A DNA stretch of 64,000 nt from CAZYFH01 sp965197395 (GTDB taxonomy: Bacteria; Acidobacteriota; Vicinamibacteria; Vicinamibacterales; UBA8438). Below the pieces are notes generated by a model. That model had not been told where the DNA came from. It worked only from the letters and a program-made list of their open reading frames with translations, and ran no database searches. Numbering within the stretch: position 1 is the stretch's first letter; every line of letters starts with the position of its first letter. The translations under genes and the position numbers were made by a program. This document shows positions 8,811 through 16,795 of this stretch, one piece after another. The stretch spans positions 124,001-188,000 of the forward strand of contig CBDANB010000004.1 in the NCBI GenBank assembly GCA_965197395.1, in the 5' to 3' direction.

Positions 8811-9500
8811 ATGGAGACTATGCTGAGGCCAGATGTGATGGCGCGACGCGAGAAACCCCAGCCGAACCCGGAGTCGCCGGTCCGACCCGAGCCGGAATCC
8901 GCCTCCACCGACTCCACGGTGACCTTGTGGCCGCTGGCCAGCGCCGGAGACCGGAAGGCCGCCGAGGCGCTGGTCAGCCGGATGCGGCCGTACTTGAGGC
9001 GGGTGGGTCGCGGCCGACTGCCGCGATGGGCCCGAGGCCGGGCCGAGACGGAAGACCTCGTGCAGGAATCGCTGATTCGCGCGCTGAATCACATCCCCCG
9101 CTTTCAGGGTCAGACGATCAAGGACTTCCGCAACTGGCTGCACACCGTCTTCCGAAACCTGGTCATCGACGAGACCCGCTACGCCCAGCGCGCGGGCGTT
9201 GAGGCCGATCTGGCCGCCGACGAGCTCCAGGATGACGGGCTTTCGCCGGAAGAACAGCTCGCCGAGCGTGAGCACACCGACGTGTTCGACGCCGCGCTCG
9301 AGCGGCTCCGTCCCGAGGAGCGTCTGTTCGTCATCTATCGCCTCCAGCATGGCCATTCCTTCCAGGAGCTTGCCAAGACGCTCGGGAAGCCTTCGGCTGC
9401 GGCCGCACGCATGGCCTACAACCGCGCGCTGGCAAAGCTGCGAGACGAGGTGAAACGCCTCGTTCCTAGCGCCGCGGTTGACGGGGACGAGCGCCACTAG
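8811..9500 (+). CDS. ECF-type RNA polymerase sigma factor
   Basis: 229-residue extracytoplasmic-function sigma factor. After a proline-rich, probably disordered N-terminus (1-40) comes sigma region 2 (about 45-130: DRKAAEALVSRMRPYL, DLVQESLIRALNHIPRFQG, FRNWLHTVFRNLVIDETR), an acidic linker, and region 4 (about 165-220: ALERLRPEERLFVIYRLQHG, SFQELAKTLGKPSAAAARMA, YNRALAKL) that reads the -35 element. ATG 8811 is chosen because a purine-rich AGGGGG lies just upstream. A Ser/Thr kinase follows on the same strand, now separated by an IS630. ECF genes paired with kinases are common in Acidobacteriota and Planctomycetota, so the kinase is the likely partner (inference). Confidence 0.92.
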   Translation: METMLRPDVMARREKPQPNPESPVRPEPESASTDSTVTLWPLASAGDRKAAEALVSRMRPYLRRVGRGRLPRWARGRAETEDLVQESLIRALNHIPRFQGQTIKDFRNWLHTVFRNLVIDETRYAQRAGVEADLAADELQDDGLSPEEQLAEREHTDVFDAALERLRPEERLFVIYRLQHGHSFQELAKTLGKPSAAAARMAYNRALAKLRDEVKRLVPSAAVDGDERH

Positions 9501-9536
9501 CTGCCACCCTGCACCGCTGGACCGGAGACCGCGCTA

Positions 9537-10722
9537 GTGTCCCGTAACAGTGGTTCGCGAACAGTTGTCATGCTGGGTGTGCAGCCAGCGTTCGCCGAGC
9601 AAACCGGGCGATGCTCGCGAGGATGTCGTCGGCACTCTTGGTCCAGACGAACGGCGTCGGTTGCTCATTGGTCACCTCGATGAACTCTTGGATCGCGCGT
9701 TTGAGGGCCGCGACGCTCCGGTGGGCGCCGCGGCGAAGCTGCTTCGTCGTCAGCGCCGCGAACCAACGTTCGACCAGGTTCATCCAGGACCCATAGGTCG
9801 GTGTGAAGTGCAGGTGGACCCGCGGGCGCTTGGCCAACCAGCGCTGAATGATCGCGGTTTTGTGCGTCCCGTAGTTGTCGACGATCAGGTGCACGTCCAG
9901 GTCGGCGGGGACGTGCGCGTCGATCGCATCGAGGAACCTGCGGAACTCGATCGAGCGATGCCGCTGGTGCATTTCGGCGAGCACCTCGCCCGTCTTGACG
10001 TCGAGGGCCGCAAACAGCGAGGTCGTTCCGTGCCGCCGATAATCATGCGTGCGCCGCTCGGCCTGCCCGGGTTGCATCGGCAGCAGGGGGGCCGTCCGAT
10101 CCAACGCCTGAATCTGCGATTTCTCGTCCACGCAGAGCACAAGGGCATGGTCCGGCGGATTCACGTACAGCCCGACGATATCGCGCACCTTCTCGACCAG
10201 CTGCGGGTCTGGCGACAGCTTGAAGGTCTCGCTGCGATGCGGCTGCAATCCAAACGCCTGCCAAATGCGCTGGATGGTCATGTGACTCAGGCCCGTCGCC
10301 TTCGCCATATCGCGCGTGCTCCACTGCGTCGCCCCGCGAGGCGTGGTTTCCAGGGTTGCAATCACCACCTGCTCCACCTGCGCATCGGTAATCCGCCGAG
10401 GCGTGCCCGGACGCGGTTCGTCGATCAGTCCCTCCAGGCGATCGCGCACGAAGCGTGTGCGCCACTTGCACACCGTGGTCCGCGAGACGTGGAACCGTTT
10501 GGCGATGCTCGTCGTCGAGCGGCCGGCGGCACACGCCAGAATGATGCGGGCGCGCCGCGCCACCTGCGGGGCACTGCGCGACCGGTGGGCCCACGAGTCG
10601 AGCCGTTGCCGTTCGTCGTCACTGACGGTCACTGTCACCGGGGCAGGACCTCTCACGTGCACCTCCTGCGAGGAATACGTCGAGGCACCACAAACCGTTT
10701 ACTTATTTCTGTTACAGGACAC
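9537..10722. mobile_element. IS630-family insertion sequence (copy B)
   Basis: 1186-bp element with a TA target duplication (9535-9536 and 10723-10724). Terminal inverted repeats are GTGTCCCGTAACAG and GTGTCCTGTAACAG (13 of 14 identical). It carries one intact transposase on the minus strand. It lies between the ECF sigma gene and the Ser/Thr kinase gene, which it separates by about 1.2 kb and probably uncouples transcriptionally. Confidence 0.92.
9568..10662 (-). CDS. IS630-family transposase
   Basis: 364-residue DDE transposase with N-terminal helix-turn-helix (ERQRLDSWAHRSRSAPQVAR, then STTSIAKRFHVSRTTVCKW) and catalytic motifs ALVLCVDEKSQIQALDR, VHLIVDNYGTHK and TPTYGSWMNLVERWFA. The GTG start follows an AGGAGGT ribosome-binding site directly. 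The frame is complete and the element ends are well conserved, so it looks recent. It belongs to the same family as copy A but differs in most positions and in its inverted repeats. Confidence 0.93.
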   Translation of the reverse strand: MHVRGPAPVTVTVSDDERQRLDSWAHRSRSAPQVARRARIILACAAGRSTTSIAKRFHVSRTTVCKWRTRFVRDRLEGLIDEPRPGTPRRITDAQVEQVVIATLETTPRGATQWSTRDMAKATGLSHMTIQRIWQAFGLQPHRSETFKLSPDPQLVEKVRDIVGLYVNPPDHALVLCVDEKSQIQALDRTAPLLPMQPGQAERRTHDYRRHGTTSLFAALDVKTGEVLAEMHQRHRSIEFRRFLDAIDAHVPADLDVHLIVDNYGTHKTAIIQRWLAKRPRVHLHFTPTYGSWMNLVERWFAALTTKQLRRGAHRSVAALKRAIQEFIEVTNEQPTPFVWTKSADDILASIARFARRTLAAHPA

Positions 10723-10909
10723 TAGCAGCAGAGGGGGTAGTGCGCCGCCTGTTGACACTCGTGTCCCGTCTGAGGACAATAACCGACATCCTACCCGTCA
10801 GCCGGGCGTGCTGCGCGACCGGTTGACCCCCGGTTGGACCCTGGGCAGGAACGGCGTCTTGTCGAGCCCCCCCGACCACCGCGCCGGTGCCCACCCCGAC
10901 CCTTCTGTC

Positions 10910-12901
10910 GTGGCACGCACTGCACGTCTTGATCCGACGAAGCTGGCGTCCTACCTGCAGGTGCTCGAGCAACTCACGACGGACGACCGAGCCGCGTGTA
11001 CGGGACGAATCGTGAGTGGCCGGAGCTACGCGCTCATCGCCGGTGACCACGGCGTGGCCTCGCCGGCGGAGGCCAGAGATGTCATCAGCGACGTCCTCGG
11101 GCGCGTGCTGGAGGAGGTGCTCGGCGGCTCGGCCGAGCAGAGCGAGCGGCTGGCCGATCTGCTGGGCGGTGATGTTGGCGACGCCGATCCGGACGAGCTG
11201 CGGCTGATCGCGGAGCTGCGCCAGCTCGCCCATCGCGCGTCCGCCCCGCCAGAGACCTGGGGAAAATTCGGCGTCGTCGCGGAGATCGACGCGGGCGGCT
11301 TCGGCACGGTGTATCGCGCCCGCGATCCCGATCTCGAGCAGGACATCGCCCTGAAGCTCTATCACCAGCACCGATCGCGCGGCGCCGAGAAGGACGAGCT
11401 GCTGAGCGAGGCGCGCAAGCTGGCGCGTGTGCGGCACCCCAACGTGGTCCGTGTCTACGGCGCGGAGGAGCACGACGATAGGGTCGGCGTCTGGATGGAG
11501 CTCATCGAGGGGAAGACGCTCGAGGCCGAGGTCAAGGACCGCGGCACGTTCGACGCGGACACCGCCACCGACATCGGCATGGCGGTGTGCGACGCGCTCT
11601 CCCAAGTCCACGCCGCGGGTCTCGCGCACGGCGACATCACGGCGCGCAATGTCATGCGCGACGGCGACGGTCGCGTGGTGCTGACCGACTTCGGCGCCGC
11701 GCGGTTTCGGGTGCCGCGCACGTCGGAATCGTCCCGCGGCCTCGCCGGGACGCCCGCGTATTTGGCCCCCGAACGCTTCCATCGTCCGGAGCCGACGGTT
11801 CAGAGCGATCTCTACAGCGTGGGTGTGCTGCTTTTCTATCTGGTGACCGGGGAATACCCCGTTCGCGGCCGGTCGGCCAAGGAATTACGGGCGGCGCACG
11901 GTAGCAGCGCATCGATGGTCACGCTGCAGAGCTTGAACCCGGATCTGCCGGACCAATTCGCGCGGGTCGTCGAGCGGGCGCTCGCGCGGTCGCCTGAGCA
12001 CCGCTGCTTGACCGCCGCTGAGATGCGTCAAGAGCTCCATGAATCGAAGCCGACGGTGGAGCGACGCATCACGATGCGGCGAGTCGTTCAAGTGTTGTCT
12101 GCCGTGGCGGTGAGCGTGGTGGTGACCTTGATGCTCGGATTCGTCGCTTCAAGGGCATTCGAGGTCGCGCTGCAAATCGACCCTGGCTTTCGCGCCGCGC
12201 CGACCGACTACTTCAGCGTGGGTATCGAATCAGTTCTCCCGCTGGTTGTCGCGTGGGCGACCGCTGCGGTTGTCATCGCGATCCTGCTCGGCATGGTTGG
12301 AGAGAGACGGGTTCAGACCGTAGTTCTTCGTGTCAGAGAGATCAACCCAAAGCGGGTGGCGGCCACCGTGTTGTTTCTTGGGGTCACCGTCTGGTATCTG
12401 ATCAACTGGGTGGCGTTTGCAGACGTCTTCGTGACGGTGTTCGCGCTCCGGGCGGATCCCTCCAGTGCGGCTCTCGCCGCGTCCGTTCTTGGCCCGGAAT
12501 CGGGACAACGCCACCTCGTGCACGGCTTTCTGTCTGCCTACTTGAGCTTTCTGCTTGGCTTTGCCGCATGGCGCTTGTTTCCGACGCTTGAACTTCGGGT
12601 CGCGCACGCACGAGCGGTGCGTTTGATGAAGTGGATGACGGTGGCCGTGGCGTTTCTGAGCGTTGCAGCATGGACGTTCCCGCGGCGACTCGTGTGGGAG
12701 CGGTTCGAGGTCGTGGTTGTCGAGGGTGAACCGGCTTTCGTCGTGGGATCGAACGGCGAGGAGATGCTCTTGTACAGCCCTCTGGCTGCCGATCGGAACC
12801 GCAGGGTCCGGCGCGACGACCCTGCGGTCACTGCGACCGGCGCAACGGGGCAACTCTTCGACGAACGGGCCCTAGGCGGAGTCGACCATAGTTGCCGCTA
12901 A
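10910..12901 (+). CDS. Membrane-anchored serine/threonine protein kinase
   Basis: About 663-residue Hanks-type kinase. An N-terminal helical region (about 1-95, ending near PPETWGKFG) precedes the catalytic domain: glycine loop EIDAGGFGTVYRARD, lysine in DIALKLYHQH, glutamate in LLSEARKLARVRHPNVVRVY, catalytic loop HGDITARNVM (HGD instead of HRD), DFGAARF, and GTPAYLAPERF. After it come four or so hydrophobic segments (about 385-600) and a short C-terminal domain (FEVVVVEGEPAFVVGSNG). The start is uncertain: GTG 10910, TTG 10859 and GTG 10808 are all in frame, none with a clear ribosome site. The IS630 immediately upstream has probably removed the native leader from this gene. A gene with a good ribosome site begins 17 bp after its stop. 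Confidence 0.85.
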   Translation: MARTARLDPTKLASYLQVLEQLTTDDRAACTGRIVSGRSYALIAGDHGVASPAEARDVISDVLGRVLEEVLGGSAEQSERLADLLGGDVGDADPDELRLIAELRQLAHRASAPPETWGKFGVVAEIDAGGFGTVYRARDPDLEQDIALKLYHQHRSRGAEKDELLSEARKLARVRHPNVVRVYGAEEHDDRVGVWMELIEGKTLEAEVKDRGTFDADTATDIGMAVCDALSQVHAAGLAHGDITARNVMRDGDGRVVLTDFGAARFRVPRTSESSRGLAGTPAYLAPERFHRPEPTVQSDLYSVGVLLFYLVTGEYPVRGRSAKELRAAHGSSASMVTLQSLNPDLPDQFARVVERALARSPEHRCLTAAEMRQELHESKPTVERRITMRRVVQVLSAVAVSVVVTLMLGFVASRAFEVALQIDPGFRAAPTDYFSVGIESVLPLVVAWATAAVVIAILLGMVGERRVQTVVLRVREINPKRVAATVLFLGVTVWYLINWVAFADVFVTVFALRADPSSAALAASVLGPESGQRHLVHGFLSAYLSFLLGFAAWRLFPTLELRVAHARAVRLMKWMTVAVAFLSVAAWTFPRRLVWERFEVVVVEGEPAFVVGSNGEEMLLYSPLAADRNRRVRRDDPAVTATGATGQLFDERALGGVDHSCR

Positions 12902-12922
12902 ACCCGAGGAGGTCAGGAATGT

Positions 12923-13258
12923 GGCTATATCCGAGTTTCTCAAAGGGCGTAAGTACCTGATATCCCTGTCTTTCCTGGGTAAATCGAGCGTTCGGCCTGC
13001 ACAGGTCGGCCGCTTCGATGTGAACATAGTCATTCACGGGTCGACTGCAGTCCGAGGACGCGGCGATCTTGTCGCATACGGATGGGCCCTGTGGAAGCTG
13101 CCGGCGCCGTGGACGCACAGAACGCGCCCACCGCACCTCGGAAAACGCTGCGCGTTTTCCACGAGCTTCCACAGGGCCTTTCCCATCAAATCATCCACGG
13201 AAAACCCAGAAAAATCCCGAAAGGCCCCAAAATAGCGTTGGGAAACCCGGATAGACCC
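12923..13258. mobile_element. 336-bp MITE-like element with ISL3-type ends
   Basis: Non-coding element with an exact 8-bp target duplication AGGAATGT (12915-12922 and 13259-13266). Its left end reads GGCTATATCCGAGTTTCTCA and its right end, read inward, GGGTCTATCCGGGTTTCCCA. These match the right and left ends of the nearby ISL3 element respectively, so that transposase could mobilise it in trans (inference). Inside are nested inverted repeats: GGAAAACGC/GCGTTTTCC around a TGC loop (13140-13160), and an outer CCTGTGGAAGCT/AGCTTCCACAGG pair (13087-13177). No coding sequence is supported. It landed on the ATG of the following gene, parting its ribosome site (GAGGAGG, 12906-12912) from the regenerated start. 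Confidence 0.85.
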
Positions 13259-13262
13259 AGGA

Positions 13263-13645
13263 ATGTCGTTGCGTCGACGTTGGGCCATTGCAGTCATTCT
13301 GCTCGTTGTGTGCGCTTTCCCCCGTCAGGGTCTGGCCCAGGGCTGGGAGTTCATTTTCGAAATGAGCGGCCCCGGCACGTTCGTGCCGGGCAGCTTCGCC
13401 TACTGCAAGGTAGATCTAGGCGCGGGCGACGTGTACGAGTGTTCTGCTGCAGTTGTCCGTTTTCAAGAACGTCGGGACCTCGATTATTGGCTCCGCCTCG
13501 GCGGCGACTTCGCTCTCTCCGTGAGAAACAAGCCCGAGGACCGGCAGGTCTACACCGCGAACTTCGACCCGGCTTTCGAGTTCCGGTCTGTGAACACCCT
13601 GGCCACCCGACGGCCCGGTGACCCACCAGACAAGGTGAGTTTTTT
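13263..13645 (+). pseudogene. Secreted protein of unknown function, N-terminal half (split by ISL3)
   Basis: N-terminal 127 residues of a small exported protein: signal peptide about 1-26 (RRRWAIAVILLVVCAFP...GLAQ), then a mature part of strand-like segments (GWEFIFEMSGPGTFVPG, DLDYWLRLGGDFAL). It continues in the same frame after the ISL3 element: the duplicated AGTTTTTT joins ...DKVSF to FEMYHG... at 16443, giving a single protein of about 218 residues. The ATG used here is the copy made by the MITE target duplication; its original ribosome site now lies 340 bp upstream. The original gene sat 17 bp after the Ser/Thr kinase, probably in its operon. I do not recognise the family; alternating polar/aromatic strands suggest a beta-rich envelope protein (inference). 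Confidence 0.85.
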
Positions 13646-13657
13646 GGGTCTATCCGG

Positions 13658-15005
13658 AATCGCCCCGGGTTTCCCGGAGGCTCCATATCTTGGGAGGATG
13701 GAGTCCATGGGAAGACCGAGGAAGTACTCACCAGAAGTACGGGACCGCGCCGTGCGGCTCGTGTTTGAGCGACGAAGACCAGCACGACGAGCGCAGTGGG
13801 CCGCGCACCCCGATCCGTGGCCGAGAAGATCGGCTGCACGTCGGAGACGGTGCGGCATTGGGTGCGCCAAGCGCGAGCGGGATCAGGGACGCCGTCCGGG
13901 GCTGACGACGGACGAGCGGGCCGTGCTGAAGGAGCAGGCGCGTGAGATCCGCGAGCTCCGGCGCGAATGAGATCCTGCGGAAAGCGTCAGCGTATTTCGC
14001 ACAGGCAAGCTCGACCGCCGACCGAGGTAATGGGACCTTCATTGATGCGCAGCGGGACCTTGGGAACGTACGGGGTCGAGCCGATCAGCGCCGTGGTGCC
14101 GATTGCTCCGTCGACGTATTACGCGCACAAAGCGTGGCAGGCCAATCCCCGGTTGCGATCGGGGCGCGCGCAGCGCGCGTGGTTGAAGGATCAGATCCGT
14201 CGCGTGCGCGACGAGAACTTGATGCCCGCGGTCTACGGCGCGTACAAAGTCTGGCGCCAGTTGAACCGTGAGGGGATCGCCCGTGCGCCCGGTGCACCGT
14301 CGAACGCCTGATGCGGGAGCTGGGCCTGCGGGGCGCCGTTCGGGGCCGGGCGTTCACCACGACGACCTGTCCTGACCCCACCCCGCGGCCGGCCGACCTG
14401 GTCAACCGCACGTTTGTGGCCACGCGCCCCAACGCACTCTGGGTGGCGGACCTCACCTTCGTGGCGACCTGGCGCCGGCTTCGTCTACGTGGCGTTCGTG
14501 ATCGACTGCTGCTCCTTGCCCGGTGCATCGTAGGCTGGCGCGTCTCCAGCTCCTTGCGCACCGACCTCGCCCTTGACGGCTTGCCGTGTGGTGCGTTGGA
14601 GCAAGCCCTGTATGCGCGGCCGGCACCTGACGGGTTAGTGCACCACAGCGATCGGGGTGGTCAGTATCTCTCCATTCGCTACACGGACCGGCTGGCCGAG
14701 TCGGGCATCGAGCCGTCCGTGGGGAGCGTGGGTGACTCGTACGACAACGCCCTCGCTGAGTCGGTGATCGGGCTGTACAAGACGCGAAGTGATTCGTCGG
14801 CGCGGCCCGTGGCGGCATCTCGAGGCCGTGGAGTTTGCGACGCTCGAATGGGTGGACTGGTTCAACAACCGGCGGCGCTTGACGTCGATCGGCGACGTGC
14901 CACCGGCCGAGTACGAACAGCAGTACTATCGGGCACAAGAAGCGCCAGCCACAATGGCCGGAGTCAACTAATGAGCTCTCCGGAGACACGCCGGGGCCCG
15001 GGGCC
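13658..15005. mobile_element. Degraded IS3-family element nested in the ISL3 left end
   Basis: About 1348 bp with imperfect terminal repeats: the left end has CGCCCCGGGTTTCCCGGAGG; the right end read inward has GCCCCGGCGTGTCTCCGGAG. It encodes a broken IS3-type OrfA/OrfB pair. It is flanked by a 19-bp direct repeat (13639-13657 and 15006-15024) that includes both host bases and the ISL3 tip, much longer than the usual 3-5 bp for IS3. Exact boundaries are therefore uncertain. Confidence 0.7.
13698..14971 (+). pseudogene. IS3-family transposase OrfA/OrfB, multiple frameshifts
   Basis: OrfA begins MGRPRKYSPEVRDRAVRLVFE and later matches reappear in other frames (VAEKIGCTSETVRHWV, then DQGRRPGLTTDERAVLKEQA, then NEILRKASAYFAQA-like), so at least three frame changes lie in the first 300 bp. 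OrfB pieces are PSTYYAHKAWQ, VYGAYKVWRQLNREGI, VERLMRELGLRGAVRGR, the first catalytic region NALWVADLTFVATW, HHSDRGGQYLSIRYTDRLAE, the glutamate region YDNALAESVIGLYKTR, and the tail WVDWFNNRRRLTSIGDVPPA. Two further shifts break the core (near 14470 and 14800). It cannot make a full transposase unless the shifts are assembly errors. Confidence 0.85.
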
Positions 15006-15024
15006 GTTTTTTGGGTCTATCCGG
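15006..15024. repeat. 19-bp direct repeat, second copy (first at 13639-13657)
   Basis: GTTTTTTGGGTCTATCCGG occurs identically on both sides of the degraded IS3 element. The first seven bases are host gene sequence and the last twelve are the ISL3 tip, so the repeat straddles an ISL3 insertion junction. That means the repeat arose after the ISL3 had inserted here. Confidence 0.9.
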
Positions 15025-15128
15025 GTTTGCCAAAGACGTTTAGCTGATGCAATGACTTGATTGCTGCATGTAAACACGGGCTTCATTCCCTCTGTTGATT
15101 GCCGTCGAGCAGGAAGGAGGAGAAGCCC

Positions 15129-16373
15129 GTGAGCAACCTGAAGTTGCTGCGCACGATCCTACGTCTCAAGAGTCTGAAGGTCACGCATGTTCGGTTCATG
15201 CATCGCGACACGGAGCTCCATCTGGCGGTCAAGCCGTACAAGAACGGCTGCCGCTGCCCGGCGTGTGGGCGGCGCGGCCGAATCGTGCACCAGACAAGCG
15301 AGCGACGGCGGTGGGAGGATGTGGCGGTCATGGGCCTGCGCATCGTGCTCTGGTATGCCCCGAAAGAGATCCAGTGCCCCACCCATGGGCGCGTGCAGGA
15401 GGAGATCCCCTGGGCGCCGGCCTATGCCCGCGTCACCTACCGCCTGGAGTGGCGCCTCTGCGCCCTGTGCCAGATCATGACGCAGCAGGCGGCGGCCGAG
15501 ATCCTGCGGCTCCCGACCTCGACCCTGTCCAACCTGCTGCACCGAGTCATCACGCGGGTGCGCCACGGGCACAAAATCCGAGGCCTGACCACGCTCGGCG
15601 TCGACGAGATCTCCTACTGCAAGGGCCGCAAGTTCGCCACCCTCGTCTACGACCTGGACCGCGCGCGCGTCCTGTGGGTCGGCCCGGGCAAGGGCCGCGA
15701 CACCATCGATCGCTTCTTCAACGACTGGCTGAGCCCGGGGCAGAAAACGCGGGTCGCCTGGGCCAGTTGCGACATGAGCCCCGCCTATATCGGGGCGATC
15801 ACCGATCACTGTCCCGAGGTCACGCTCGTCCTCGACCGCTTCCATCTCGTCAAAGCGCTAAACCAGGCCGTGGACGAAGTCCGCAAGGAACAGTGGCGGG
15901 CTCTCGACACGCCGGGGCGCAAGGCGATCAAGGGGCTGCGGTGGCTGCTCAGCAGGCACTCCAGACACCGGACCAAGGGCCATACCCGGTTCCTCAATCG
16001 CTTGCGGAACTCCAATCGGCGCATTCATCGCGCCTGGGTGCTCAAGGACGAGTTTGAGCACTTCTGGAACTACCGCTATCGGGCCTCGGCGACGAAGTTC
16101 CTCAGACGCTGGATGACCGCCGCGTTGCGCAGCCGCATCCCGACGTTGCGCACGTTTGTCGGGACACTGCGGACGCACCTCACGCACATCATGGCCTTCA
16201 TCGACAGGCCGCTGACGAATGCCGTCGGCGAGGGCTTGAATCGCATTATCAAGATCGTCAAGAACCGGGCGTCCGGTTATCGCCACCTGGACGACTTCGC
16301 CGACATGATCTACCTGACCGTCGGTGACCTCGATATTCCTGCGCACATTCCCAGCCACTTGCGTACCCTGTGA
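15129..16373 (+). CDS. ISL3-family transposase
   Basis: About 414-residue DDE transposase. An N-terminal zinc-ribbon-like part has CRCPACGRRG plus IQCPTHGRVQ, followed by helix-turn-helix (MTQQAAAEILRLPTSTLSNL). The catalytic core shows TLGVDEISYCKGRKF, ASCDMSPAYIGAI, TLVLDRFHLVKALNQAVDEV and the late VGEGLNRIIKIVKNRASGYR, typical of ISL3. I choose GTG 15129 because AGGAAGGAGGAG precedes it; a TTG at 15099 is in frame but lacks such a site. The frame is intact, so it could act on its own ends and on the MITE at 12923. Confidence 0.93.
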   Translation: MSNLKLLRTILRLKSLKVTHVRFMHRDTELHLAVKPYKNGCRCPACGRRGRIVHQTSERRRWEDVAVMGLRIVLWYAPKEIQCPTHGRVQEEIPWAPAYARVTYRLEWRLCALCQIMTQQAAAEILRLPTSTLSNLLHRVITRVRHGHKIRGLTTLGVDEISYCKGRKFATLVYDLDRARVLWVGPGKGRDTIDRFFNDWLSPGQKTRVAWASCDMSPAYIGAITDHCPEVTLVLDRFHLVKALNQAVDEVRKEQWRALDTPGRKAIKGLRWLLSRHSRHRTKGHTRFLNRLRNSNRRIHRAWVLKDEFEHFWNYRYRASATKFLRRWMTAALRSRIPTLRTFVGTLRTHLTHIMAFIDRPLTNAVGEGLNRIIKIVKNRASGYRHLDDFADMIYLTVGDLDIPAHIPSHLRTL

Positions 16374-16442
16374 GCGACGTCAGAATGCCTATGCACCAGC
16401 ATCATCAGCGCATTTCGTTAGTTGGGAAATTCGGATATAGCC

Positions 16443-16718
16443 AGTTTTTTTGAGATGTACCACGGCGTTGGACTGACGTACAACTTCCTCTATGGCGCCG
16501 GTTTCGACGGATTTCACAAGGCAGGTTCAAAGCTGAATCCTTTGGTGCTGCGATGGAACATCGGTCGGAGCGCCATCTTCGAACTTGGTTACGTCCTCCG
16601 GGTATACGCGAACGAGGCCATCGACGCTGATTTCGGGGTGGGGCCACCACCGTCTCTCGACAAGCCGTGGGAGGCCGTGCACGGAGTGACAGGGTTGATT
16701 ACCGTTGGGCTCCCGTGA
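16443..16718 (+). pseudogene. Secreted protein of unknown function, C-terminal half (split by ISL3)
   Basis: C-terminal half of the gene beginning at 13263. It starts at the second target-duplication copy and reads in frame: SFFEMYHGVGLTYNFLYGAG, SKLNPLVLRWNIGRSAIFEL, then a loop rich in Pro and Gly (FGVGPPPSLDKPWEAVHG) and a final strand GVTGLITVGLP. The alternation of aromatic and polar residues with a C-terminal hydrophobic strand fits an outer-membrane or beta-sandwich protein, but there is no motif I can assign. It has no start or ribosome site of its own. Confidence 0.8.
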
Positions 16719-16795
16719 ACACGGGGTCGCGTGGGTCAATCCGCCGTCGGCTCTGACGTTGGACGAGGTCGAGTCCAGGCCTTCTCACATCCGGC

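Larger units (their letters stand above)
13646..16442. mobile_element. ISL3-family element, itself interrupted by an IS3-like element
   Basis: Composite of 2797 bp bounded by an exact 8-bp duplication AGTTTTTT (13638-13645 and 16443-16450), the target size typical of ISL3. Ends read inward are GGGTCTATCCGG and GGCTATATCCGAATTTCCCA. The full left end (GGGTCTATCCGGGTTTGCCA) occurs a second time at 15013, after the IS3-like insertion, and from there the ISL3 runs intact to 16442 with its transposase. It splits a host gene in frame. Confidence 0.85.

Noticed and set aside
10712..11782. Minus-strand open frame of 356 codons in the kinase gene
   Set aside because: Shadow of the kinase domain; no independent support.
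13690..13970. ORF fusing the split secreted gene to IS3 OrfA as a single protein
   Set aside because: The two share a frame by chance across the ISL3 tip; the target duplication shows where the host gene ends.
13263..16718. PagL-type lipid A deacylase call for the rebuilt secreted protein
   Set aside because: Size and aromatic strands fit loosely, but the His-Ser-Glu catalytic pattern is not visible.
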